Under the pieces are notes generated by a model. It was given only the letters and a program-made list of their open reading frames with translations. It was not told the DNA's origin and did no database searches. The translations under genes and the position numbers were made by a program. A stretch of DNA of 64,000 nucleotides from JANRIG01 sp033765235 (GTDB taxonomy: Bacteria; Bacteroidota; Bacteroidia; Cytophagales; UBA9547): contig JANRIG010000022.1 of NCBI GenBank assembly GCA_033765235.1, positions 137,510-201,509 on the forward strand, read 5' to 3'. Shown in pieces: positions 25,392 to 39,100 of the stretch (position 1 is its first letter; each line of letters begins with the position of its first letter).

Positions 25392-26116
25392 AATATATCG
25401 AAGTATAGGGCGCGGTGCAATAATTTTTGGGCACTTAATATTAACCCGTATATACCCGCTATCAATACTGTGAGTATTATTATGCCCTCATACTGTAGGG
25501 TAAAGTTAAAAAAATATTCAGAATAGTCTTTTATGGCAGCCCACTTATTGGCTTGCGCTATCAATATGAGTATGGCAATGCCAAATGGCAACCCTCTGAA
25601 CAAAAAATACCTCAATGCCAGCAATCGTATGCACACCATGCCAAAATGGTTTATGGCTATGAACCCGACAAAGCATGACACATACAGCACCGCCTGCCAC
25701 CACTCATAATAGAGTGGAAATGTCTTATACACAAACGGGATAAGCACCAAAAAATATAACAAGTTGCTCCATTGAGCCAATGAGGTAGTGATTAAATAGT
25801 TTACCAACTGCTGCTTGGGCACAGGCAGGGTGAGCAAAGGCTTAATCACTATCGAAGGCAGTTTTTGAAAAAAAGATCGCTGTGCCAAGTCAAATACAAA
25901 TATAAACAGCAAACCACCATTGAGCTTCTCTACCACATTGGCATTGGGATTGAGTGCTGAAATGATATCTGGCAAATACAACCCCAAGTACACCAACATG
26001 GTCAATATATACCCCATCACTATGAGACCGAGCACTTTGAAAAGTGCTTTTTGCAAAAACAATCTGTTGCGCCTAAAGCGCAAAATGGTAAGGTATATGA
26101 GCTTGTCGTAATACAA
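25388..26116 (-). CDS. ABC permease, DUF5687-like N-terminal half
   Basis: 242-residue membrane protein with about six hydrophobic segments. The stretch LLFIFVFDLAQRSFFQKLPS followed by PLLTLPVPKQQLVNYLIT is characteristic of the first half of DUF5687 permeases. The only start near the N-terminus is a TTG at 26116; a stop lies three codons upstream, so it cannot be longer. It is the first gene of the three-gene exporter unit with the C-terminal half and the ATPase. Its end overlaps the next ATG by four bases. Confidence 0.72.
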   Translation of the reverse strand: MYYDKLIYLTILRFRRNRLFLQKALFKVLGLIVMGYILTMLVYLGLYLPDIISALNPNANVVEKLNGGLLFIFVFDLAQRSFFQKLPSIVIKPLLTLPVPKQQLVNYLITTSLAQWSNLLYFLVLIPFVYKTFPLYYEWWQAVLYVSCFVGFIAINHFGMVCIRLLALRYFLFRGLPFGIAILILIAQANKWAAIKDYSEYFFNFTLQYEGIIILTVLIAGIYGLILSAQKLLHRALYFDIL

Positions 26117-26281
26117 AGGCTATTTATTTAGATATTTTGTGTGCAAATATGAAGGGTTAATATTTCATATCAAAATAAGATACAAATGTATTGGTAGGGT
26201 AATAATTTTTGTCATCATACCTCAAAAGCAGGGATGATATATCAGCTAATTTATCTACCTTTGTATTCAATATATTAGTAT

Positions 26282-26878
26282 ATGGACAAGATATTAGATG
26301 AAGTCAGAGAAATACTAAAGCAAGTGGCTATCAGTCAGGCAAACAATGAGAAAGATATGCAACTTGCAAAAGAACGTCAAGATAGAACTGAAGTGCAAAT
26401 AGCAGAGACAAATGCCCAGCTGGCAAAGACCGATGCCAAATTGAAAGAAACAGCCCAAATATTGAGCAATATAGGCATAAATATTGGTCATACTGCCGAA
26501 GAATTTTTCTATTATTCACTACAAGATAATCCTAAATTGGGAAACATAGTTTTTGATTATGTATCACCCAACATCAGCAACATGCACAAAGGCTTACAAG
26601 ATGAATTTGATATAGTCATGTACAATGGCGACAGTATTGCACTGATAGAAATTAAACATAAAGTACACCCGTCTGATATTGAAACCTTAAAGACTAATAA
26701 GGTCAATAACTTCAGATATTTATTTCCATTATACAAAGACTACAAAATATACTTGGGCATTGGCGGCCTGTCAGTACCCAAAGATATAGAAAACAAAGCC
26801 CAAAAAGAAGGCATTGCAGTACTCAGACAAAAAGGAGAAATAGCTCAAATACAAGCAGATAGCTTAAAAGCATATTAA
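26282..26878 (+). CDS. PD-(D/E)XK nuclease-like protein with N-terminal coiled coil
   Basis: 198 residues. Residues 1-65 are a strongly charged coiled coil with Ala/Glu/Lys/Gln heptads (KETAQIL, QLAKTDAKL). The C-terminal ~130 residues carry DEFDIVMYNGDSIALIEIKH, which fits the D-x(n)-E-x-K signature of PD-(D/E)XK-fold domains, as in the DUF3782 family. Such proteins are abundant in some Bacteroidota and cyanobacteria; nuclease activity is predicted from the fold and not shown. It is a monocistronic gene between the exporter and the adhesin, reading toward the latter across 224 AT-rich bases. Confidence 0.72.
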   Translation: MDKILDEVREILKQVAISQANNEKDMQLAKERQDRTEVQIAETNAQLAKTDAKLKETAQILSNIGINIGHTAEEFFYYSLQDNPKLGNIVFDYVSPNISNMHKGLQDEFDIVMYNGDSIALIEIKHKVHPSDIETLKTNKVNNFRYLFPLYKDYKIYLGIGGLSVPKDIENKAQKEGIAVLRQKGEIAQIQADSLKAY

Positions 26879-27102
26879 TATTTAAGGTTAATATTTTTTG
26901 TACAATCACTGTAAATAATATTTTTTGCCACAAAATATGGTAAACTCATATATGGAATAATAAAAAAATTTCTATTTATTTGTCTATCAATTATTAACCT
27001 TATTGATACCATAATATTTATCCACATAACGTAGGATATGTAAAAATTGCTACATATTTTTACCTCCTTATTATTTCTGTCATTCATCATAATACGTCCA
27101 CC

Positions 27103-30100
27103 ATGAAATCAAAAATAAGTTTACTCATCTTCAGTACCTTATTGCTAACCTACTCACTCACAGCGCAAATACCAACCACAAATCTTCAGCTATGGCTTCG
27201 TGCAGATGCAGGCCTCACCACCACAGCAGGCAATGCCATCAACTCAGGCTGGACAGACCAATCGCCCAATGGCTTAGTACTCTCACGCAGCGGCAACCCC
27301 ATATTAATGGGCAATGCCATCAATGGCAGACCGGCTGTGAGGTTTATAAATGGTCAATCGTTTACAACCAACAATGCAGCCGTGACCTCATTGCCCAATA
27401 TTACCTATTTTGTAGTGTGCAAATTTGGCATGGCCAGCACAGAAGTATTTAATAAAAGTAACCAATATGGCTTGTATGCACAATCTAACAACAGCGCCAG
27501 ATTTTTTACAAACTCCATATACAACAATGAGTTGCAGTACAATGTATCGAGCGTAGTAGGTGTATATAATATTTACAGAGGCAGATATGACCTTTCGCAG
27601 ATTACAGGTGCAGCAAATACTACAGTTAGTTCACCTGTAAATTTATCATCAGCCATACCTACAGGTAGTACTCTGTATGTAGGAGGCGGTTGGAATTTTT
27701 GGTTCGACAATGGTGAGCTGGCAGAACTCATCATTTACAATACAGCACTCAATGCTTCTGATATAGATGCTGTATACGCCTATCTGTCAGCTAAATACAA
27801 TATTGGTTTTAGCCCAAATGCTCCGTCAATCACCAACTTTGGTACCAAAGAAGCCACCTTTGAACCGTTGTTTTTAGGTACTAAAGTGGCCGCCTCAGGC
27901 TTTGGCAGCACAGGCGATGTAGTTACAGTGATTGGAAACAACTTTTCAAGTGTTACAGGAGTTACACTTAACAACTTAGCTATGACAAGCTACACTGTAA
28001 ACTCCAACAATATGCTCAGCTTCTCATTGCCCGATGGGCTTGCCAATGTAGGCAAAGACTTCACAGGACGCATAAGGCTCATCAACTCCTTTGGCACAGG
28101 CATGTCTGCCCAAGACCTTCAAGTGATATATACCAACTTCACTCCTTCATCCACATTCAATGCAGTATCAGGAGGCAAGTTTTCCATTGCAGGTACAGAT
28201 GTTTACCAAATCAGTGCAGTATCAGTAGGTGGGGTGTCTGCATCATTCGCCTTTGAGTCTGCGAGCAACATAATTAAGGTCAATATATCTACAACATTGG
28301 GATTGGGCAATAAAACCATACATGTATCACAAAATACCTATTTGGGCAATTTTGTATATGATTTAGGATTTCCTGTAAATGTGGTATCCACCATACCCTC
28401 ACCATTCATTGCAAATATCAATCCTACTCACGGTGATATAGGCAGTACACTTATTATCAACGGGGTAAACTTTGGAGTAGGCGGGCATGACAATGTGGTG
28501 CAGTTTGGCTCTGTAAGGGTGTTGCCATTTTATGGCAACATTACTTCAGCGCATATATTTGTACCTACGGGCATTAGCCATAGCCCTATCAACTTGGTCA
28601 ATCTCAATAGTGGCTTGAGTACCAAATATTACAAACCATTCATAACAACATTTGCAGGAGGAGCAAATATAAGTTCAGGCACTTTTGCACCACCCGTATT
28701 TCCTTCAGCCAGCTATACCTCATATCAAGTAAAATTTGCAGACCTTAATAATGATGGCAAGCCTGAGGTCATCACTCCTTATTATAATTCATCATATATC
28801 ACCATCAATGTAAACGCTGCAAATAATACCATTACTGCAGCAAACTTTTCATCTACATTCACTGTAAACTGTGGCAACAACCCATACGATATGGAAATTG
28901 CTGATATTGACAATGATGGCAGGCTCGATATCATATTGGCAAACTATTCCAGCTCATTCATTACAATACTAAAAAATAACTACATATCCGGCACTTTGCA
29001 AGCTTCTAACTTTAGCACAATCAATGTAGCTAGTGCCAATAATTTTTACGGCATTGCCGTAGGCGACATTGATATGGATGGCAAGCAAGACCTGGTAGGT
29101 GCCAGAGCTACAGACAATAATATATATGTATATAAAAATAATTTTACAATTGGTACTACTATTACTGCTTCCAGCTTTGGCTCGGCCGTTATTTTTGGCA
29201 TAGGCGCAGGCACTACCCCTTACGATGTGGATTTGACAGACCTCAATAATGACGGCAAGCCTGAGCTCGTCTCTGCCAACAATAACCAAGCTTCATTATC
29301 TATATTTGAAAATATTGCTACTTTGGGTGTCATAAATTCCAGCTCTTTTTCTACTCCATTCACTGCGCCACTTGCTTCAGGCAGTGTATCTGTCAATGCT
29401 GCTGACTTTGATGGCGATGGCAAAACAGACCTTGTGGCTACAAATTATAGCTCTGCCAGTGTATCTGTCATTAGAAATAAGCATATATCAGGGGCTTTGG
29501 CTGCAGCACAGTTCAATACCCGAGTAGATTTTGCTGCAGGCACTACCCCTTACAAATTGGCCGTAGGAGATTTGAATGGCGATGGCAAAGTAGATATTGC
29601 AGTGTCAAATTTTGGTTCAAATACCATCTCACTTTTTGCTAATAACGCAGTGCCCGGCACCATTACATCCGCAAGTTTTGCATCCAAAATAGACTATTCA
29701 GTGCCAAATAGCCCTACTGCTGCTGCCATTGCAGACTTAGACGGCGATGGCAAGCCCGATGTGGCTTGTGCTACTTACTATGGCTTTAATATAGCGATAT
29801 TCCGCAACCTCATTACACCTCCTCCTGTAATCACAAGTTTTGCGCCTGCCTCAGGGTTGCCTTTGAGCAATGTAACTATTTTTGGCTCCAATTTCAGCAA
29901 TGTAGCCCAAATAGCATTGGGCACTACTTTAGGCAGCAATATATTGGCAAATGAGGCAAACTATATCGTGGCTAAAATACCTGCTTTTTCATCTACCAAT
30001 TTTATTACATTGACAAATGGCAGTGGCAGTAGTGCTACAAGTACATCTGTGTTCAGCATCACAGGTGCTACACCCTTACCAGTAATTACCTCTGTAAGTC

Positions 30101-33100
30101 CTATAAATACTACACTGGGGGGCACAGTTATCATCCAAGGCAGCGGGTTTGAAGTGGTGCCCGAGCTCAATTTGGTATGGTTTGGTGCTACGCGTATGCC
30201 TGTGTTATCCTCATCTGCTACGCAAATGGTAGTATCTGTAATAGGAGGCGGTTCGGTATCTGTCATCAATTATCAAAATGGTTTTGGATTGAACACACAG
30301 TGGAAACTACCCTTTGCCTATACATTTGCCAATGGAAACTTTGTGCCCTCATCGTTTACCAACAATGCTACATTTGCTACCTCAAGCCAACCTTATAATA
30401 TATTGGCTGCAGACTTTGATGGCGATGGCAAGCCCGATATCATGGCTACAGCATACAATGCATCTACCAATCAGATAAGTATTGCCAAAAACAATGCTAT
30501 TAATAACACCATCACTGGTTCTACTTTTGCTGCACCATTTGTATTACAAGGCTACACTTGGTATTGCTTTCAGTCATCGGTCGGCGACCTTGATGGCGAT
30601 GGCAAATTGGATATAGTGATACCTAATACTAATACTAACTACTTTACAATCTATAAAAATATCAGCAGCCCGGGCACACTCACAGCCTCAAGTTTCGGGT
30701 CAAGGATAGATATAAATGTAACTGCAGGCTACTCAAGCTATGGCTCTGCCATAGCAGATATAGACAATGATGGGAATAACGATGTAATATTCACAAGCAA
30801 TAACAGTAATAGAATATTCATATATCGCAACCTTGGCACAGGCAATATCAATAATACTTTGCAATACAGTGCAGACTTTGCCACCGGCACCAATCCCTCC
30901 ACAGTAAAGATAACTGACGTAGACGGTGATGGCAAAAAAGATATTGTAATAGGCTACACATCATCTGCATATGTATCTGTATATAGGAATGTTAGCACCT
31001 CGGGTACTATCACAAGCGCATCTTTTGCACCTCGTGTAGATTTACCCACTGCCAATGCATGTTATAGTATAGCCATAGCCGACATTAATAGCGATGGCAA
31101 ACCTGAGATACTTGCTGCTAATTACACAGGTAACTTTATTCATTTATTTCAAAATAATAATATGCCCGGCACCGTGACCTCTGCCATGTTTGCAAGGGTG
31201 GACTTACCCACCAACGCAGGCTCTAACCCTTATGATATAAATGCAGGCGATTTGGACGGTGATGGCAAACCTGAAATAATTATGGGAGGTACAGGCAATA
31301 CACTCATTGCAGTATATAAAAATAATTATTTATCAGGAAATATTTTGGCAGCAAACTTTACAAAATCAGATATACCAAACCTTACTTCGGCCTATGGTAT
31401 AGAGGTAGCAGACCTTGATCTGGATGGCAAACTTGAAATACTTGCTGCCAATGGGGCAAATAATGTGAAAATATACAAAAACCAGATAGGCAATGGCTTA
31501 GTGCCTACTATTACAGGTTTTAGCCCTGCCTCAGGCACAGCACTGGTTACTTGGGTCACCGTCACAGGATTTGGCTTCACCAGTATATCAGGGGTAGCAA
31601 TAGCTTCGGTACCTTCGCCTCAATACACCGTTATCAATGCTAATACCTTAATATTCAAAGTGCCCAATGCTACAATTACAGGCAAAATAAGTATTGCCAA
31701 TCAATTTGGCACACTAGGAATATCTGCCACAGACTTTACAGTTACTGGCTTGGCACCATTACCGGTAATCACAAGTTTCACCCCTTCCAAAGGATATGCT
31801 GCCATGGAAGTATCTATATTGGGAAGTGGATTTGACAATATTGCATTAAATAATGTTGTACACTTTGGAGGTGCCAAAGCTACAATCACTGGAGCATCTG
31901 CCAATTTGCTGCAAGCACTCGCACCATGGGGTGCTACTTTTGACAAGATAAGAGTTACCAACCTACTCACCAATTTTTCAGGCGAAAGTACCATGCCATT
32001 TGTCACTACTTTTGCCGGACCACGCACCATTACCTCTGCTACCTTTGCACCTAAGGTAGATTTACCTTCGGCATCCAATGTATATGCTACTTATATAGCC
32101 GACATAGACGGCGATGGTAAAAATGACCTTTTGGCTGCCAACTACAACTTAAATACATTTTCAATATTCAGAAACACAGGCACAGGTATAAACTTTAGCA
32201 ATCAATTTGCACCAAAAGTAGATTTTACTACAGGTAGCACGGCTTACAAAATCACTGTAGCCGACCTGGACGGCGATGGCAAAAATGATATAATAGTGCC
32301 AAACTATAGTTCTAATACTATTTCGGTATTTAGAAATTTATCAAATCCGGGCAGTATATTTTTATCCAACAAAGTAGACTTCTCGGTGGGTAGCAATCCT
32401 GTAGCCGTAGAGGCTGCAGATATAGATAGCGATGGCTTGCTTGATTTAGTCATTGCCAACTACAATGTGAATTACTTTACAATTTATAAAAACACAGGTA
32501 TTACAGGCACTATCACAAGCACCTCATTTGGTGCCAGACAAGATATTGTCAATGATTATTACGCCTATGCCATAGCCATAGGAGACTTAGACCGCGACGG
32601 CAAACCTGACATTGCCACTACTACCCAAAATACTAACATAATAAGTATTTACAGAAACCTTAGCACACAAGGTGCTATTACCCTGGCACCAAGATTGCCT
32701 CTCACATCACAGTTTTACCCCTGGGACTTAAAATTTGCAGACTTGGACTATGACAATATACTTGACATGGTAGCCTCAAATCCTACTTATGGTACAGTAT
32801 CAGTATTTAGAAACACAGGTTTGGTAGGTACTATCACTTCAGCCAGTTTTGCTGCCAGGGTAGATTTTAATACTCTTGCAAGCAATAATTATTTAGCCTT
32901 AGCAGACATAGACGGCGATGGCAGAGTGGATATAAGCAACTCAGGCTTTCAAAGTCCTAACTATTTTATAAGTGTATTAAGAAATGTATCTACAGGCGCT
33001 GGCATTAATACAGGCAGTTTTGCAACCAATATACCTTACATAGTAGGCACGCAAAATCCTTATATATACGCATTAGGTGACCTTAACAATGATAGCAAGC

Positions 33101-36100
33101 CGGACTTGGCTGTACCTCAATATGGTGGAGCCACTATCAGTTTGCTCAAAAATCTCTCATCTTCGGAGCCTACTGTTACAGGCTTCAATCCTTCATCGGG
33201 GCAGGCTGGCATCATCTTCATCACTATCACAGGTGCAGGATTTGCTACCGCATCGCACATAAGAATAAATACTACATCGGGATCTAATATTAATATAATA
33301 AACGATAATTTTATTATTGCACGACTGCCAATAAATGCCACCACAGGCGCAGTAGCTGTGCTCAACGGATTTGGACTGGCAGGTACAGTAGCTGGAATTT
33401 TCACAGTCACAGCCCCATTCCCATATCCCTCCATATCCGGTATAGTACCTGCAAAAGGAGAGAAAAATGCCACTGTCACAGTCATTGGAGCCAACTTTGG
33501 AAGCAATATAGGATTTAACAATCTATGGTTTGGAGCTTCACAGGCAACTATTACAGGTGCCAATGCCAATGAAATTGTAGCCAATGTACCCAATGCAGCT
33601 ACTTATGACAGACCAACTTTGCTAAACACCGAAACCTCACTATTTACTTACTATAATACGCCGTATATTACCACTTTTGCAGGCTCTAATAGCATATTAG
33701 GGGCATCTTTTGCAAGCGAAACCGGCATCTTAGGCGGTATTTCAAACCCATATTTTTCTGTAGTAAAAGATCTTGACGGAGATGGAAAACCTGAAGTAGT
33801 CACCGCTAATTATGGTAGCAATACCATTACCATAAGTAGAAATGTAACTATTAATAACACCATTACATCTTCATCTTTTGTAAACTCTAATATCACCAAT
33901 CCTTTCTCTAACCCTATTGGGTTAGCCGTTGGGGACATTGATAATGATGGCAAACCTGATATTATTGTTACTAACTCTAATAATTCATCGATATCCATAT
34001 ACAAAAATAATTTCAATTCAGGTACTATTTCTTCTGCAAATTTTTCAAGTGCCATTACACTGCCCGTTGAGAACGACCCAAGGTGTATAGCCATAGGCGA
34101 CCTTGATAAAGACGGATATAATGACTTGGTAGTGGGCAATTTCTTTTCTAATAGTTTATCAATTTTTAAAAATAGGGGTCAGCAGGGTAACATATCAATT
34201 AATAGTTTTGAACCTGCTTTTAATATAAATATTACTAACAGACCTAATAGTGTGGCTATCGGGGACTTAGATGCAGACACAAAACCGGATATAGTCGTAG
34301 GTATGCAAACAGGATTAATTGTCATTATTAAAAACAACAGCCAGCAAGGAACACTTAACTCATCTTCATTTGAAGCTCCCATTAATCAAGCTACTACATA
34401 TACTACATTTAACATTGCAATAGGAGATATAAATGATGACGGCAAACCAGAAATAATAGGAGGATCAACGAGTGCCTTTGCTACAATATTACAAAATACA
34501 ACTATTAATAATACCATTACAGGAACTTCATTTAGTAATATTGTATACCTTAACACCTCGGGCAGTACATACAATTGTATAGCACTTGGCGACTTTAACG
34601 GCGATGGCAAAGTAGATATTGCAGGCACCGCCTACAGTGGCACTAATCGTATGTATGTATTTCAAAACAATCTTACCACCTCTACTATTACTGCTGCAGC
34701 CTTTGGACCAAGAGTAGACTATGCCATATCATCAAACCCTATTGGTATTAATGTGTCTGACCTTGATGGCGATGCCAAGCCAGATGTCATAGTCACAAGC
34801 TACAACAACAACAGATTGAGTATTTATAAAAACCTCATAGTTGCTCCACCTACTATCACAGGTATGACACCGCTCACAGGTACTGCAGGTATCACCGTTG
34901 TAAGTGTATCCGGAGGGGGCTTTGCCAATGTGAATGTTGTAGGCTTGGGCAATAGCGCGGGGGCAAGTTTTACTATATTGGGAAATAACAATATGCTTGT
35001 AAAAGTACCTCCTACTGCTACTATAGGAGCACTCACCGTGAATACCAATCTGGGTGGATTGGCATATTCTAATGAAATATTTACCGTTACAGGTGCATTT
35101 CCTTATCCTTCTATTACAGGGGTATCACCTTTATTTGCCTCATCAGGAGAAACCATATCTGTGTTTGGCACTAATTTTGACGCTACGCTTTCTAATAACA
35201 GGCTGTATTTTGGCGCAGTGAAAGCCATGCCCAATTTTGCAAGTCCCAATTTATTGACTGCACTATTGCCTCCCGGAGCTACCCACGACAATGTACGGTA
35301 TATGAATGATGCTACAATGTTGCAAAGTGCCTCTGCAAGGATGGTGAGCCCCACATTCACAGGTATGAATACTATTACAGGGGCTACCTATGCTGCTGCA
35401 GTAAATCATGCCAATTTCACCTCAGGCAACTACAAAGTGCTGCTTGGCGATGTGGACGGTGATGGCAAAGTAGATGCGGTGACTAATACCTATACCAATA
35501 ATAATATCAGTATTTTCAGAAACATTTCATCGGCGGGCACTTGGACAGGCACATCGTTGGCTACAAGGATAGATATCAGTATTGCAGGTGCTTACTACAT
35601 GTGGGAAATGGAACTCGAAGACATAGATATGGATGGCAAACTGGACATCATATTTGTAGATGGCAATGGTGCACGTATTGGGATATTAAAAAATAACAGT
35701 TCGCCAGGGTCACTGTCTGCTGCAAGCTTCTCAGCACCTGTATTTTACACGGGTACTCCAAATCCTTATGCATTAGAAGTAGCAGATTTTGATAACGACG
35801 GCCTGGTAGATATAGCTGCTATGAACGGTGGTGGCATCACTGGTTTGTATATATACAAAAATCTGGGTATCACAGGCACTATTACCTCAGCCTCATTTGC
35901 ACCTGCCATCACCATACCTACTTCTTATTCTTATGCTTATGAGCTGCAAGCCGCTGACTTTGACTACGATGGGAGGCTTGATATGGTAGCTGCAAACTAT
36001 GGCAACAATGGTTTCACAATATTCAAAAACATAGCTCAAGCAGGGGTTATATCATTTGTAGGATATACTTATAATACAGGTTATCAGGCTATATCGTGCC

Positions 36101-39100
36101 GTGTGGGGGATATAGACAAAGACGGAAGAGCAGACATTGCATTATCAAATAATACCAGTACTCTGGCACAGGTTTATAAAAATAACTCATTAGGAGGCAC
36201 ACTTTCGGGCTCCTCTTTCAGTTTGGGAGGCACATTTACAGCCGGCTCAGGAGGGTATGGCGTAGAGCTGTTTGACCTTGATGGCGATAGCTGGCTCGAT
36301 ATGGTAATAGCCAACTATTCATCCAATAACATTTCTATTTTTAGGAATAATAGGGTAGCAGGCACTATCAATGGCACCTCATTTTCACCTAAAGTAGACT
36401 ATGCCACCTCATCAGGGCCTTCTTACCCCCGAGCAGCAGATATGGATCTTGACGGCAAACCTGATATTATTATTCCATATATTGGCGCAGCTCAACTTAC
36501 AGTATTTAGAAATGCATTAGTAGAGATACCCACTGTCACAGGGTTCACACCTACATCAGGCACTCCACTGAGTATCATAAGTATTACGGGCGCATCATTG
36601 GGTACTGTAAATAATGTGTATATAGGAGGAGCTGTTACCAATATCATTACCTCATTGGGTGCCAATGCACTGCTTGCAAGAGTGCCTGTGAATGCTGCTA
36701 CAGGTCTGGTAGTAGTGAGTAATACGCAAGGCAGCACCAGCACAGCCCCAGGCATATTCACAGTGATACCCATACAGTACCCAACCATCACGGGGATAGC
36801 ACCATTGGCAGAAACAGCAGGGAACATCATTCAAATATTTGGTAATAATTTCAGCACTTTATCGGGTAGCAATATTTTGGGTATAGGTGCGGTGAATGCT
36901 ACGGTGACAGGTGCTACAGCCACTCAATTAACAGCCACTATACCCATGAGTGCAGATTATAAAGCCATCACGCTACTAAACAATGAATCAGGATTTAGAG
37001 CATCATATACTATACCATTGCGTCTTATATTCCCAAGTTCAGGCACCATATTAGGCAGCTCCATGGCTCCAAAAGTAGATTATATAGGACTTAGTCAACC
37101 ATATTACACCACTCAAAAAGACTTAAACGGTGATGGCAAACCTGAAATATTGACTGCAAATTATGGGTCAAACTATGTCACCATATTCAATAATCAAAGT
37201 ATCAATGGCACCATTACAGGAAGCTCTTTCAGTTCATTTAATATTCTTCCCGGGTTTAATAATCCACTTTTCATGGCAGCCGAAGATTTGGACAATGACA
37301 GCAAGCCGGACTTGGCCGTTGTAGATTATTTTGGCAATAGAATAGCCATTTATAAAAATATACATACGGGTGGTGCATTGTCGGCAGCTTCATTTTCCGG
37401 CCCTATTTATTTTGCAACTGCCTCCAGACCTTACACTTTAGCCATCGCAGATTTTGATTATGATGGATTTAATGATATTGCGGTAGCCAACAATACAGGA
37501 TTTAACGTGTCAGTATTTAAAAACAATATTACTCCGGGTGTTATCAATGCTTCTACATTTGCCCCAAAAGTAGATTTCACAGTAGCTACAGCACCTATAG
37601 AAATTACAGCAGCAGATATAGACAATGATGGCAGGATAGATATTGTCACCTCCAATGATGGTACTCCGGCAGTATCTATATTGAAAAATATTACTAACAG
37701 GGGCATTATCAACTCAGGCTCATTTGCCACTCATGTAAGTCCTGCCACAGCATATGGAGGATATGGGTTGGGAATAGGTGACCTGAATAACGATGGCAAA
37801 CTGGAAATTGTGGCTGCCTCATCATCAAGCAGCTTTGTAATGGTGTTTCAAAACAATACCTCAGGTAATACCATCACAGGTACATCTTTTGTTATTACAA
37901 ATATTGCTGCACCTATATATGGGTATCGCTCTGTGAAAATAGCCGACCTTGACGGCGATGGAAAAAATGAAATGGTAGTGCCTACCACCAACCCCTTAGT
38001 ATCTGTGTATAGAAATATCACCACTGGATTAGGTATCAATACAGGAAGTTTTTCACCGGCCGTTACATATACCACAGGCAATTATCCTTGGGGGCTCTCA
38101 TTAGGCGACCTTGACGGGGACGGCAAACCTGAGATAGTGACAGCAAACTATTCTTCCAACTCCATATCTATCCTCAAAAACTTGCAATCTAATTCTAACT
38201 TGCCCACAATCAATAACTTTGTACCTGCCTCGGCGCGAAGAGGCAAGTCATTTACCATCACAGGCACCAACTTTATAGGAGTTTCTACCGTGCAACTCGG
38301 AGGGGTGAGTGTACCTTATACAGTGCTCAATGTGAACAACATAGTGGCTACTTTGCCCGGCACAGCCATTACAGGTAGTGTATACATCAGTGCGTTTGGT
38401 GGCAATGTAACCTCTGCCTCCAACTTTGTAGTAGACCTTACACCTGCACCCAGCATCACAGGCATTAACCCCACAAGCGTATTGCAGGGTGGGGTAGTTA
38501 CCATTACAGGTACTGAATTAGAGTTTTTATTAAACCCAATTACTATTTCAGGTATTACTATAAATAATTATCAATACAATCCCAGCTTAGGTCGCATTAT
38601 TGCCACAGTACCCGGCTATGCAGTTTCGGGCGATATCAGGTTGGCTACTTCTTTTGGTGGTATATCAGCAATTGGTTCAAGTTCTTATTTGAATGTTACC
38701 CCAATGTTAAAACCAAGTTTTGGATATACAATTCCTGCTCCAATATGGGACAATGGTAGTGGAGTTACCTATAATGCATCTGGCACTGTGGTTACCCGTA
38801 CACTTCCCGGGGCCGATTTTGGTGCAAATATCAGAACTATTAATATGCCAAAATCTAATGGCATTTCGATTTCACTAAAACAAGGTATATCTACTAATAT
38901 ATTAAACTTTGGGATAGCAGAAATGGGAAATTTTGGAGCTCCCGATTATCAGGCAGTTATAGATGGTAGTAACGTGATGGCAGTTAGGTTGGCAGTAGTA
39001 CTTGCAAATAATATAACTTCAGTTTCACCAGATGATTTGTTTACAGTAAGGTTATCTCCTTCAGGTATCGCAAGCATACTTAAAAATGGTGTCACAGTAT

